A stretch of DNA of 34,244 nucleotides from Clostridia bacterium BRH_c25 (GTDB lineage Bacteria > Bacillota_A > Clostridia > Lutisporales > Lutisporaceae), in NCBI GenBank assembly GCA_001515955.1, contig LOES01000114.1, forward strand, positions 1 to 34,244. The letters run 5' to 3'. How positions within the stretch are numbered: the first letter of the stretch is position 1; every line of letters begins with the position of its first letter. Positions 8,276 through 16,242 of this stretch are shown one piece after another. The position numbers were made by a program, and so were the translations under genes. The notes beneath the pieces are model-generated. The model was not told the DNA's origin. It ran no database searches and worked only from the letters and a program-made list of their open reading frames with translations.

Positions 8276-9211
8276 ATGACACTATTAAAAGTAGATAACC
8301 TGCATAAGAACTTTGGAAGTACAAAAGCAGTGGACGGAATCAGCTTCCGGGTGGAGAAGGGGGAAATATTCGGCTTGCTCGGCCCCAATGGAGCCGGAAA
8401 GTCGACAACAATTTCAATGATTTCAACTCTGATGCCCCCTACAAAAGGCGAGATACTGTTTGAAGGCAGGAGTATACTGGAGGAACCAAAGTCCATCAGG
8501 CAGAAGCTGGGGGTTGTGCCCCAGGATATAGCCCTCTATCCTACCCTGACAGGTTATGAAAACCTGGGCTTCTGGGGAAGTATGTATGGGCTGAAGGGTG
8601 CGGGGCTGAGAAAAAGGATGGAGGAAGTGGCTGATATAATAGGCCTTAACGGCCGCTTGAAGGATAGGGTGGATAAGTATTCCGGAGGTATGAAAAGAAG
8701 GCTCAATATAGGGGCGGCTCTGCTGCACAGGCCGGAACTGCTTATAATGGATGAACCGACTGTGGGAATAGACCCCCAGTCAAGGAATCATATACTGGAT
8801 ACGGTACTGGAGCTTAACAGGCAGGGGATGACAATAATATACACCAGCCATTACATGGAAGAGGTGGAGTATCTTTGCAGCCGCATCTGCATCATGGATC
8901 AGGGAAGAATGATAGCCTCCGGTACTCAGGAGGAGCTGGTGGAGCTTATCAAGGGGGAAACACTGGTCAGTCTGAAGCTTGACAAGCCTGGCAAAGATAT
9001 ACTCGAAGGACTCAGGTCGGTAAAGGGAGTGACCAAGGCTGAGCTGGTACTGGGTGAAATTGCAGTAACCGGTGAAAACGTTGATATTATACTGGCGGAT
9101 ATTATTGCCCGGATAACGGAATACGGAAGGCGCATCTCATCTATTGATGTCAAGAAGCCGAATCTTGAAGCGGTTTTCCTTCATCTGACGGGAAAGGCTT
9201 TGAGGGATTAA
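8276..9211 (+). CDS. ABC transporter ATP-binding protein (ABC-2 export type)
   Basis: A 311-residue ATPase of the DRA/CcmA-like drug and polymer export class. Walker A is GPNGAGKST (Lys42), the Q-loop is GVVPQD, the signature is YSGGMKRR, Walker B is LLIMDEPTVGID and the switch His is in YTSHYMEE. About 80 residues follow the nucleotide-binding fold, ending with KKPNLEAVFLHLTGKALRD, the C-terminal extension typical of this class. I chose the ATG at 8276, 8 bases after AAAGGG, rather than the GTG at 8267 that lies inside that site. It works with the two permeases encoded next. Confidence 0.93.
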   Translation: MTLLKVDNLHKNFGSTKAVDGISFRVEKGEIFGLLGPNGAGKSTTISMISTLMPPTKGEILFEGRSILEEPKSIRQKLGVVPQDIALYPTLTGYENLGFWGSMYGLKGAGLRKRMEEVADIIGLNGRLKDRVDKYSGGMKRRLNIGAALLHRPELLIMDEPTVGIDPQSRNHILDTVLELNRQGMTIIYTSHYMEEVEYLCSRICIMDQGRMIASGTQEELVELIKGETLVSLKLDKPGKDILEGLRSVKGVTKAELVLGEIAVTGENVDIILADIIARITEYGRRISSIDVKKPNLEAVFLHLTGKALRD

Positions 9212-9222
9212 GGAGTATGGGT

Positions 9223-10608
9223 ATGAAGATTGTAAAGATTGTTCTAAAGGATCTGAAGACTGTACTTAGTGATAAAAAGGCTCTGGCCATGATTCTCCTC
9301 ATGCCCCTGATACTCATGATAATACTGAACTTTGGTATGAAGGGCGTCTTTATGAGCGGAGACTTTGGAGATATGTCCAGGATAAATATAGCTGTTGTAA
9401 AGCAATATGATAAGGCTGAGGATATCCTGAGATTTGACAGAACCTTAAGCAGCGGCTTTTTTTCCCAGGGTATGAGCAAGGAGACAGCAGAGGAGTTGAG
9501 AGAGAGCGGTGAAGATGTCGATCCGGAGGGGATATTTCTTGGAGATTTTCTTGACAGTGAAGAAGTAGCCAAAATTATTTCATACAGGGTAGAGGAAGAG
9601 AACAGAGCATATGAACGGCTGAACAGCAGGGAAGTATCTGCAGTTGTACTCCTCCCGGATAATTTCATATACGATATGAAGATAAATATGCTGACACCAT
9701 TCAGAAACAAGGTGGATATAAGGGTGCTGACACATCCCGACATGAGTATAAGCGGCCAGGTGGTCCGGAGTATAGTGGAGGCTTATTCTGATGCAATGTC
9801 TTCGGTAATAATAGGGAAGAATGTGCTTGTGGAGGCTGCGATGGAGCATGACCTCGGGGATGACGGCTTCAAAGGAATGAAGGAAACTATGGAGGGAATC
9901 AGCAGTGCTATGGAAGGTATCAGAGTGGATATTGATAATGTAGAGGTAGAAGGCAGAAAGAATATATCAAGCGCTGACTATTATGCTGTGGCTATGCTGA
10001 CAATGTTCATACTTTTTGCTGCCGGTCATGGCGGGAGAATGCTCCTGGAAGAAAAGGAGAATATGACCTACCATAGGATGATTATGGCCGGAACACCCAA
10101 ACTGGGTATACTTGCAGGAAAATTCTTTACGGTGTTTTTGATTGCATTGCTTCAGATAAGTATAATGATAACCTTCTCCTATTATGTTCTGAAGGTTCAA
10201 TGGGGCAGCACACTGCCGGTTATGCTCATAAGCCTGAGCAGTGCGTTTTCCGTGGCAGGAGTCGGCAGTACCCTTGCAGCTGCGACCTTTAAGGCGGGAA
10301 ATTATAAAATGGCCAATATTTTCGAGACAGGTGTAATACAGACAATGGCACTTCTGGGAGGAAGCTTCTTCCCGGTAGATATACTGCCGTCAATGTTTCA
10401 GAAGCTCAGCTTCCTGTCTCTGAACGGAACAGCCCTTAAGGCCTATCTGAAAATCATGATGGGCTACGGAATGGAAGAGATAATCGGATATGTCGGAGTA
10501 TTGACAGCCATAGGGGCTTTGTTCCTGGTGCTTTCCGTGCTGATACTCAGAGGAGAGGGGGAGACAGTGAATGTTAAATATAATAAGATTAAGACTGCTA
10601 AGGCTTAA
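9223..10608 (+). CDS. ABC-2 type permease (first of two)
   Basis: A membrane permease of about 461 residues. One hydrophobic helix lies near the N-terminus (KALAMILLMPLILMIILNFG). A large extracytoplasmic region of about 200 residues follows, then a C-terminal block of five or so helices, the layout of ABC-2/YhgE-Pip-like exporters. The ATG at 9223 is 7 bases after AGGAG; the ATG at 9217 is too close to that site. It overlaps the next permease gene by 38 bases. With the second permease it likely forms a heterodimer powered by the ATPase upstream. The substrate is unknown. Confidence 0.9.
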   Translation: MKIVKIVLKDLKTVLSDKKALAMILLMPLILMIILNFGMKGVFMSGDFGDMSRINIAVVKQYDKAEDILRFDRTLSSGFFSQGMSKETAEELRESGEDVDPEGIFLGDFLDSEEVAKIISYRVEEENRAYERLNSREVSAVVLLPDNFIYDMKINMLTPFRNKVDIRVLTHPDMSISGQVVRSIVEAYSDAMSSVIIGKNVLVEAAMEHDLGDDGFKGMKETMEGISSAMEGIRVDIDNVEVEGRKNISSADYYAVAMLTMFILFAAGHGGRMLLEEKENMTYHRMIMAGTPKLGILAGKFFTVFLIALLQISIMITFSYYVLKVQWGSTLPVMLISLSSAFSVAGVGSTLAAATFKAGNYKMANIFETGVIQTMALLGGSFFPVDILPSMFQKLSFLSLNGTALKAYLKIMMGYGMEEIIGYVGVLTAIGALFLVLSVLILRGEGETVNVKYNKIKTAKA

Positions 10609-11743
10609 GGACGACATTGCGGTATTTGTGCTGATGACTGCCATGGCCTTTGGACTCACAGCAATATTCGGTGCTTCCTTTGGCGATTTCAGACCGTCAG
10701 TACTGATCGTAGACGAGGATAAGAGCAGCTATTCGGAGATCTTTATCAATGAGCTTAAAGGCAACAACAGCTTCAATTTTACTGACACAGACATGAAAAG
10801 TGCAGTATCGGAAGTGGAGGAAGGAAATGTACTTACTGCCCTTGTTATAGGAAAGGGCTTTGGTGAGGATATAAGAAGCGGGAAAAAGGTCTCCTTGGGC
10901 TTAATGAAGGTCAAGGATGATACACTGATACTGACCCTCCAGAAGCTGGCAACCGGTATAGCCCGGAAAATGACAGGAGGTGTGAGGATAGCAGACATCA
11001 CATCGGATTTCATACTTTCCAGGAAGCCTGGAGTAATTCCACAGCAGGCAAAGGAGTCAGCATACCGCAGTGTCATGGATGCATGGGAGTACAAGAGGCC
11101 TATGGCAGTAGCCGGATCTGTCGTTGCAACAGGAGCAGACAACAGCTATGACAGCCGGAAGCATTCAATGATCGGATTTTCGGTATTCTTCTCGATGTAC
11201 ACTATGGTATTCGGAATAGGGACTATATTAAGCGACAAGCAGTACAGGACCTGGCAGAGGATGATCATATCACCGGTATCCAAGGCTTCCATACTGGGGG
11301 GCAGCATGGTGGTGGCATATCTTACCGGCGCCATTCAGATAGGCGTACTTATACTTGGAGGCAAGTACCTCCTTGGAATAGATTGGGGAAGCAGTATAGC
11401 CGGGGTGCTTATGGTAGCGGCAGCCTTTGTATTTACAGTGACCTCCCTGGGCTTGATGCTGTCCGGGATAGTAAAAACCTACGCACAGCTTTCCGCAATC
11501 ACTCCGGTGGTGCTTACCAGCACCTCAATGCTCGGAGGCTGCATGTGGCCCTTGGAGATAGTCAATAATAAGGTGCTGCTTTTCCTTGCAGAGCTTACAC
11601 CGCAGAAATGGGCGGTACAGGGCATGGAAAGCATAGCCGCCAGGGGCATGGGCTTTGAAGCGGCAGTATTTCCGACACTTGTGCTTCTGGCAATGGGAAT
11701 ACTGTTTTTCGCTGCCGGAGTAAAGGTTATGAAGTTTGAGTAG
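10571..11743 (+). CDS. ABC-2 type permease (second of two)
   Basis: A 390-residue permease with the same topology as its upstream neighbour: an N-terminal membrane helix (FVLMTAMAFGLTAIFGASFG), an extracytoplasmic loop of about 160 residues and a C-terminal multi-helix domain with the family-typical MLGGCMWPLEIV and LTPQKWAVQGMESI segments. Its ATG lies within the 3' end of the preceding gene, with AGGGGGAG about 8 bases upstream, so translation is coupled. The two permeases probably pair as a heterodimer. No convincing terminator follows before the tRNA. Confidence 0.92.
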   Translation: MLNIIRLRLLRLKDDIAVFVLMTAMAFGLTAIFGASFGDFRPSVLIVDEDKSSYSEIFINELKGNNSFNFTDTDMKSAVSEVEEGNVLTALVIGKGFGEDIRSGKKVSLGLMKVKDDTLILTLQKLATGIARKMTGGVRIADITSDFILSRKPGVIPQQAKESAYRSVMDAWEYKRPMAVAGSVVATGADNSYDSRKHSMIGFSVFFSMYTMVFGIGTILSDKQYRTWQRMIISPVSKASILGGSMVVAYLTGAIQIGVLILGGKYLLGIDWGSSIAGVLMVAAAFVFTVTSLGLMLSGIVKTYAQLSAITPVVLTSTSMLGGCMWPLEIVNNKVLLFLAELTPQKWAVQGMESIAARGMGFEAAVFPTLVLLAMGILFFAAGVKVMKFE

Positions 11744-11772
11744 AAATTTATAATACAAAATTGAAAATAATA

Positions 11773-11801
11773 TGGATAATGTTTACAAGTAGAGTTATAA
11801 T
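11773..11801 (+). promoter_or_regulatory. Likely promoter for tRNA-Val
   Basis: TGGATA (11773-11778) and TATAAT (11796-11801) are separated by 17 bases, with the -10 box 18 bases before the mature tRNA 5' end. The -35 box is a four-of-six match. Confidence 0.4.
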
Positions 11802-11819
11802 AAATATGTAATTCAAAAA

Positions 11820-11896
11820 GGGGGATTAACTCAGCTGGTTAGAGTGCCATCGTCACAAGGTGGAAGTCGCAGGTTCGAGCCCCGTATCCCCCACCA
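11820..11896 (+). tRNA. tRNA-Val (anticodon CAC)
   Basis: The sequence folds as a cloverleaf. The acceptor GGGGGAT/ATCCCCC is perfect, the D stem ACTC/GAGT is perfect, the anticodon stem CCATC/GGTGG has one T-G wobble, the loop is GTCACAA with T33 and anticodon CAC, and the T loop is TTCGAGC with encoded CCA at 11894-11896. CAC reads GTG valine codons. Two oddities are visible: position 32 is G rather than a pyrimidine, and the T stem GCAGG/CCCGT contains an A-C mismatch and a G-T wobble. Function is likely but the copy looks slightly degenerate. Confidence 0.88.
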
Positions 11897-11936
11897 TTCA
11901 CAAAATCAGATCTATACTTTAAATACTTGCTCTTAG

Positions 11937-11965
11937 TTGACATTATTATCATAAAAAGCTATAAT
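11937..11965 (+). promoter_or_regulatory. Consensus sigma-A promoter of the uptake operon
   Basis: TTGACA (11937-11942), a 17-base spacer and TATAAT (11960-11965) make a perfect housekeeping promoter. Transcription would begin near 11972, giving a leader of about 235 bases before the start codon at 12208. Confidence 0.85.
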
Positions 11966-11989
11966 TTATGAAGGTTAACAAACAATAAA

Positions 11990-12173
11990 TAGGTATTTCG
12001 AGCCGTTTTTTCTAAAGGGTAATCCCATGAAATGCGGCCAATGGGTAATTGGGGAAACCTGCTTGCCTCCCGCATTGGAAAGAAATACATTTTATAATAG
12101 ATCAATACAAAATCTCTTTGAAGTTTCTATTGTTTTGTTGCGTATTCCAAGCGGGTGTAAGCCTGCTTTTTTT
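11990..12173 (+). promoter_or_regulatory. Structured 5' leader, candidate riboswitch with terminator
   Basis: Within the leader, GTATTTC (11993-11999) pairs with GAAATAC (12082-12088) as a closing stem. AATGCGG (12031-12037) pairs with CCGCATT (12070-12076) inside it, and CCAAT/ATTGG (12038-12042/12048-12052) forms a small hairpin. A terminator follows at 12150-12173. The sequence CCTGCTT occurs both inside the folded domain (12058-12064) and as the 3' arm of the terminator, so the GCGGG arm could pair with either, as expected for a transcriptional switch. Motifs such as AAAGGG and ACCTGC faintly recall cobalamin riboswitches, but the core boxes do not match well and I cannot assign a class. 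Confidence 0.5.
12150..12173 (+). terminator. Intrinsic terminator inside the 5' leader
   Basis: AGCGGG (12150-12155), loop TGTAAG and CCTGCT (12162-12167) are followed by seven T. It sits between a consensus promoter and the first gene, so it must be conditionally read through. Confidence 0.75.
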
Positions 12174-12207
12174 GTTGCCGATTTTTCAAACTAAAGGGAG
12201 GATATGT

Positions 12208-13449
12208 ATGAAAAAACTATTAAGTGTATTGTTGGTAATGACTCTAATCGTTTCAAATGTGGCAATGGTATGTGCGGCAGACACTACATACGTGGTAAAA
12301 GAAGGTGACACATTAGCAAAAATAGGCGAAGTTTATGGAGTTCCTTACACCATTATCGCTCAAAAGAACAATATCAAAGACTCTAATTTAATTGTTGTAG
12401 GACAAAAGCTCATCATTCCAGACAAAGAAACAGCCTCTGCTCCTATTATTTCCAGTAACCTTACAATTCCAACCATAGCAGCCGCACCAACTACTCCTGT
12501 ATCAACCAAGGTAACTGTCACTGATGTTACAGGACGGGTCATTACATTAGACAGGTCGGCAAACAAAATACTGGGCACACATAATCCATCACTGAATACA
12601 GGTATTGTTTTAGGCGGAGGAGACAAGTATATTGCAGGTTTTGGGAATAAAAAGATGGCCAACAAACTCTACGATTACGTAATGAAGGATTACAACGGTA
12701 TTGTGCAAATCGGTACGGGCAGCACTATTAATTTTGAGACAGTTGCTTCCTTGGGGAAAAACAACGTTGCAATATTGCCGGAGCGTTTTAAAAACCAGGT
12801 TGAGCAATATGAAAATGTCGGCGTCAAAGCAGTTGTTGCACTTCCCAACACAGAAAGCTTTGATACGATCAAAAACTCACTGACAATTGTAGGCAAGGTG
12901 TTGGGTGAAGAGAATAGAGCAAACAAAATAAACACATTTATTGATAAGAATATTTCCGAGGTAAAGATATTAGCCGCTAAAGCAAATACACGTCCGAGCG
13001 TAATTTTTTTAGGAAGCTCAAATCCTCAATCTGTTGCATCAACATCAATGATACAAACAGATATAATTGAAATGGCAGGGGGTACTAATGCAGTAAAGGG
13101 TTTAAATGTAAAGGGTGCTTTTGCAGATGTCAGTATTGAACAAATTATTGCATGGGATCCTGAAATTATCTGGGTGCCAAAATATGCAAGCTACACAGTG
13201 GAAAGCTTATTAAATGATGCGAAATGGAGCAGCATAAAGGCCGTTAAGAACAAGGCAGTATATGTATTTCCTTCAAACCTTGAGCCCTGGGATTACCCCA
13301 CAGCATCAGCTGTCCTCGGATTGTGCTGGGGATTAAATAATCTACACCCGGAGTTATACAGCAAAAACGATTTAATGAAAAATGTAGATGAATTCTATGA
13401 GTTGGTGTATGGCATGAAGTTTACTGCGGAACAGGTTGGCATTAAGTAA
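12208..13449 (+). CDS. LysM-containing ABC transporter substrate-binding protein (BtuF/FecB class)
   Basis: A 413-residue exported binding protein. Residues 1-23 are a signal peptide ending in VCA-A without a lipobox. Residues 27-71 are a LysM peptidoglycan-binding domain (YVVKEGDTLAKIGEVYGVP ending VVGQKLIIP). After a Ser/Thr/Pro linker comes a type III periplasmic binding domain (VTDVTGRVITLDRSANKIL, then IAWDPEIIWVP and WSSIKAVKNKAVYVFPS), the fold used for cobalamin, siderophores, haem and some metals. The ATG at 12208 follows GGGAGG; the frame extends upstream only through the leader terminator. Gram-positive binding proteins are normally lipid-anchored, so wall anchoring by LysM is unusual. 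The ligand is not evident. Confidence 0.9.
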   Translation: MKKLLSVLLVMTLIVSNVAMVCAADTTYVVKEGDTLAKIGEVYGVPYTIIAQKNNIKDSNLIVVGQKLIIPDKETASAPIISSNLTIPTIAAAPTTPVSTKVTVTDVTGRVITLDRSANKILGTHNPSLNTGIVLGGGDKYIAGFGNKKMANKLYDYVMKDYNGIVQIGTGSTINFETVASLGKNNVAILPERFKNQVEQYENVGVKAVVALPNTESFDTIKNSLTIVGKVLGEENRANKINTFIDKNISEVKILAAKANTRPSVIFLGSSNPQSVASTSMIQTDIIEMAGGTNAVKGLNVKGAFADVSIEQIIAWDPEIIWVPKYASYTVESLLNDAKWSSIKAVKNKAVYVFPSNLEPWDYPTASAVLGLCWGLNNLHPELYSKNDLMKNVDEFYELVYGMKFTAEQVGIK

Positions 13450-13469
13450 TTTAAGCTGAATATTATTTC

Positions 13470-13500
13470 AAGGCTATCCAAAATATTTTGGAATAGCCTT
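13470..13500 (+). terminator. Hairpin between binding protein and permease genes
   Basis: AAGGCTATCC...AAAAT pairs with ATTTTGG...ATAGCCTT with one bulge. There is no clear T-run after it, so it is more likely a 3' stabiliser or attenuator that favours the binding protein over the permease. Confidence 0.5.
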
Positions 13501-13525
13501 GAACATTGATAAAGGAAATAATTTT

Positions 13526-14536
13526 ATGAATAAAGATAAATATCTACGGCATGTGTTCATACTATCCTTACTTCTTTGTGTGCTTATGCTGGCAGCCCTC
13601 TGTGTCGGCAGATTAAGCTCAAATCCAGTTGACGTTTACAATGCTATACGAAGCAAATTAGGAGTAGCCCCGATCATGAATGAAGCAATGGAAACAGTTT
13701 TATTTTCGATCAGAATACCACGCGTGTTGGCTTCCATGATGATAGGAGCAATGCTTTCGCTTTCAGGAGCAGTATACCAGGGAGTGTTCAGAAATCCCCT
13801 TGTTTCCCCTGATATTCTTGGGGTATCGTCAGGTGCAAGTGTAGGTGCAGCAAGTGCAATATTACTTGGATTTGGAATGGTTGAAAGACAGATATTTGCA
13901 TTTATAGGCGGTATTTTAGCGGTAGCACTGGCTACGGCTATCCCAAAACTCCTAAAAAACAATTCAAACCTGATCCTGGTGCTGTCAGGAATTATCGTTG
14001 GTGGGTTTTTAACATCCTTGTGTGCAATAATGAAATTTGTTGCTGAAGAGCAGACTGAGCTTTCAACAATTGTATTTTGGCAGATGGGAAGCATCTCATC
14101 AATAAAAATGACAGAGACAGCTGCGATTAGCCCGGTATTTTTGATTGGTACTGTTTTGCTTATCGGCTTATCCTGGCGTATAAATATACTATCCTTTGGT
14201 GAGGTTGAGGCGAAGACCCTTGGAATGAACATCAAGCAAATAAGAGGCATCACAATCACATGTGCAAGCCTGCTTACCGCAAGTGCTGTCAGTATCTGCG
14301 GTACGATTGGATGGATTGGGTTGGTAATTCCGCATTTAGCCCGATTGCTCGTTGGTTCAGATCATATCAGGGTGATCCCTATCACTGTATTGTTGGGTGC
14401 CATGTTTATGCTCATCATTGACACAATAGCACGTTCCCTGTTAACAGTAGAAATTCCTCTGACAATTCTTACAGGACTAATTGGTGCCCCTTGTTATGCG
14501 TGGCTCCTGTACAGACAAAGAGCAAATATTTCTTAG
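13526..14536 (+). CDS. FecCD-family ABC transporter permease
   Basis: A 336-residue integral membrane protein of the BtuC/FecCD type, the usual length. Characteristic segments are FSIRIPRVLASMMIGAML, LSGAVYQGVFRNPLVSPDIL, VSSGASVGAA and the conserved cytoplasmic IGWIGLVIPHLARLLVGSDH near the C-terminus; about ten membrane helices are expected. I chose ATG 13526, preceded by AAAGGA, over the TTG at 13499, which lies in the hairpin. It would pair as a homodimer with the ATPase encoded next and receive ligand from the LysM binding protein. Confidence 0.93.
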   Translation: MNKDKYLRHVFILSLLLCVLMLAALCVGRLSSNPVDVYNAIRSKLGVAPIMNEAMETVLFSIRIPRVLASMMIGAMLSLSGAVYQGVFRNPLVSPDILGVSSGASVGAASAILLGFGMVERQIFAFIGGILAVALATAIPKLLKNNSNLILVLSGIIVGGFLTSLCAIMKFVAEEQTELSTIVFWQMGSISSIKMTETAAISPVFLIGTVLLIGLSWRINILSFGEVEAKTLGMNIKQIRGITITCASLLTASAVSICGTIGWIGLVIPHLARLLVGSDHIRVIPITVLLGAMFMLIIDTIARSLLTVEIPLTILTGLIGAPCYAWLLYRQRANIS

Positions 14537-14549
14537 GGAGGAGCACAAA

Positions 14550-15326
14550 TTGATAATAGAAGTGAAGAATATCAGTTTTGCATACGAGAACTCTTTAACT
14601 ATATTCAGGGATATTTCTTTTTCTATAGATGAAGGACAAATTATATGCATACTTGGTCCTAACGGAGCAGGGAAAACAACGCTGCTTAATTGCCTGGCAA
14701 ATATTCATAAACCAACTAAAGGTAAGATATTACTGGATGGAAAAGAAATGGAAAGTATGTCATCTAAAGAAGTAGCAATGAACATCGGGTTTGTTCCGCA
14801 AATCATTATTCCATCATTTTCCTATGAGGTGCTTGGTTATGTTGTAACAGGTTGCGCTCCGAGAATTGGGATTTTTGAAAAGCCGGGACAGGAGCATTAT
14901 GAAATAGCACAACAAGCTCTTGAGCAAATGGGAATATCGCATTTGTCTCACAAGTATTTAACCCAGATAAGCGGAGGAGAAAGGCAGCAGGTAAGCTTGT
15001 CGAGGGCTCTTGCACAACGGCCAAAAGTGATTCTAATGGACGAGCCTACTGCCCATTTGGATTATGGAAATCAAATAAAGGTGCTTAGAGTAATAAAAAA
15101 ATTAGCAGCTGAAGGCTATGCCGCAGTGATAACAACTCATAATCCTGATCATGCATTACTGCTCGGAGGAAATATGGCTGCAATTAATACCAAAGGCGAT
15201 TTCACTTATGGAAACTGCAGGGATGTAATAAATGAGGAATTTTTATCTTCCCTTTATGGAATAAACCTGAATTTGCGTCATATTGCTGATATTGGACGAG
15301 ATGTATGCATAGCACCGCCTTTATAA
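14550..15326 (+). CDS. ABC transporter ATP-binding protein (FecE/BtuD class)
   Basis: A 258-residue ATPase of the iron-complex/cobalamin import class: Walker A GPNGAGKTT, Q-loop GFVPQI, signature ISGGERQQ, Walker B VILMDEPTAHLD and switch His in ITTHNPDH. I chose the TTG start at 14550 because AGGGAGG lies 8 bases upstream and the protein then begins at the first strand (MIIEVKNISFAYE). The ribosome binding site overlaps the permease stop, which indicates coupling. A terminator follows, so the next genes may be transcribed partly by readthrough. Confidence 0.93.
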   Translation: MIIEVKNISFAYENSLTIFRDISFSIDEGQIICILGPNGAGKTTLLNCLANIHKPTKGKILLDGKEMESMSSKEVAMNIGFVPQIIIPSFSYEVLGYVVTGCAPRIGIFEKPGQEHYEIAQQALEQMGISHLSHKYLTQISGGERQQVSLSRALAQRPKVILMDEPTAHLDYGNQIKVLRVIKKLAAEGYAAVITTHNPDHALLLGGNMAAINTKGDFTYGNCRDVINEEFLSSLYGINLNLRHIADIGRDVCIAPPL

Positions 15327-15372
15327 AAAAGGCTTCCATTGAAGGTTCTTAATAATTAAGGGAGCCTTTTTT
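15325..15372 (+). terminator. Intrinsic terminator after the ABC importer
   Basis: AAAAAAGGCTTCC (from 15325) pairs with GGGAGCCTTTTTT (to 15372) with one mismatch and a loop of about 22 bases. The A and T tracts make it bidirectional in principle. Confidence 0.75.
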
Positions 15373-15457
15373 GAAACTCGCTTACGGGGCATAACAAATT
15401 AAGGTGGAATATATGTCCCTACTCGTTATAAAAAATAAAAGAAAGTTGGGTGATTTT

Positions 15458-16228
15458 ATGATAATAAAAAAGGTATTGGAAGCTGCAAAACCGTATTTGG
15501 AAGGAAGAACCATAAAAGATGCTGTTATAGGCTTATCCTTGATAGCTATACAGCTTGATAACGGCAATGTCGGGGTATCTTATGTGCTAAGAGAAAGCTT
15601 ACCCGCCGGTTGTTCAGTATTCCCTTATGCTCAGGATATCATAGGAAAGTCAGCTCAAGAGATAGCAGAATGGGTACTCATTGGAAAAGAGGATGCTCAA
15701 AGAGGTATTGGTATGGCGGTGCTCACTGCGGCTTCCCGCAGTCAGATTTTACAAGATGTAGATAGTTCTGATTTATCTTTTGGTATCAATGTGCTGCCTA
15801 CAGATACGGTAGGCATGATAGGTTATATTCATCCGATTGCAACAGAGTTCAAAAGGAAAGCCAAGAAAGTGATCATTTTTGACATGGGCCTTGCCTTAAG
15901 AGGCGGGGACAAAGGTGAAGTATATTCCATGCAAGACCAGCCTAAATTGTTGCCTGCTTGTGACATAGTTATTCTAAGCGGTACAACTATGATAAATAAT
16001 ACAATAGATGAGCTTTTATCAAAGTGTTCTATTGCTAAGGAAATCATCATGGTTGGTTCATCTGTGCCAATGTTTCCCGAAGCCTTTAAGGATACGAAAG
16101 TAACAGTACTTGCAGGTGCTTGGTGGGATGGGGAGCAAAAGGATGAGATTTTTAAAGAGATTTCACTGGCGTGCGGCATTAGTCACCTTCATAAATATAT
16201 GATAAAAAAAGCAGTATGTTCGAAATGA
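15458..16228 (+). CDS. DUF4213/DUF364 domain protein (putative metal-chelation fold)
   Basis: A 256-residue protein. The N-terminal part (IKDAVIGLSLIAIQLDNGNVGVSYVLRE) matches the DUF4213 enolase-N-like domain. The C-terminal part (VGMIGYIHPIATEFKRKAKK, then DIVILSGTTMINNTIDELL and VGSSVPMFPEAF) matches DUF364, a Rossmann-like domain often called a heavy-metal chelation domain and commonly encoded beside iron or metal ABC importers. The start is uncertain: ATG 15458 follows GGGTGA closely and fits the family N-terminus, while ATG 15413 has a better AAGGTGG site and adds 15 residues. Its neighbours suggest processing of the imported metal complex. The biochemical role is unknown. Confidence 0.85.
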   Translation: MIIKKVLEAAKPYLEGRTIKDAVIGLSLIAIQLDNGNVGVSYVLRESLPAGCSVFPYAQDIIGKSAQEIAEWVLIGKEDAQRGIGMAVLTAASRSQILQDVDSSDLSFGINVLPTDTVGMIGYIHPIATEFKRKAKKVIIFDMGLALRGGDKGEVYSMQDQPKLLPACDIVILSGTTMINNTIDELLSKCSIAKEIIMVGSSVPMFPEAFKDTKVTVLAGAWWDGEQKDEIFKEISLACGISHLHKYMIKKAVCSK

Positions 16229-16242
16229 GAAAGGTGAGAGGA

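Noticed and set aside
9150..9743. 197-codon minus-strand frame over the first ABC-2 permease
   Set aside because: It is rich in Ser/Ile/Leu, typical of antisense translation, and overlaps a clear permease and the ATPase end.
11990..12090. Firm assignment as a cobalamin riboswitch
   Set aside because: Only scattered fragments resemble the conserved boxes, and spacing and the P4-P6 core do not fit well enough.
12049..12207. N-terminal extension of the LysM binding protein from 12049
   Set aside because: It would translate through the structured leader and terminator; the ATG at 12208 has GGGAGG and begins a standard signal peptide.
13636..14259. 207-codon minus-strand frame inside the FecCD permease
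   Set aside because: The plus-strand frame is an unmistakable FecCD permease; the reverse frame is compositional.
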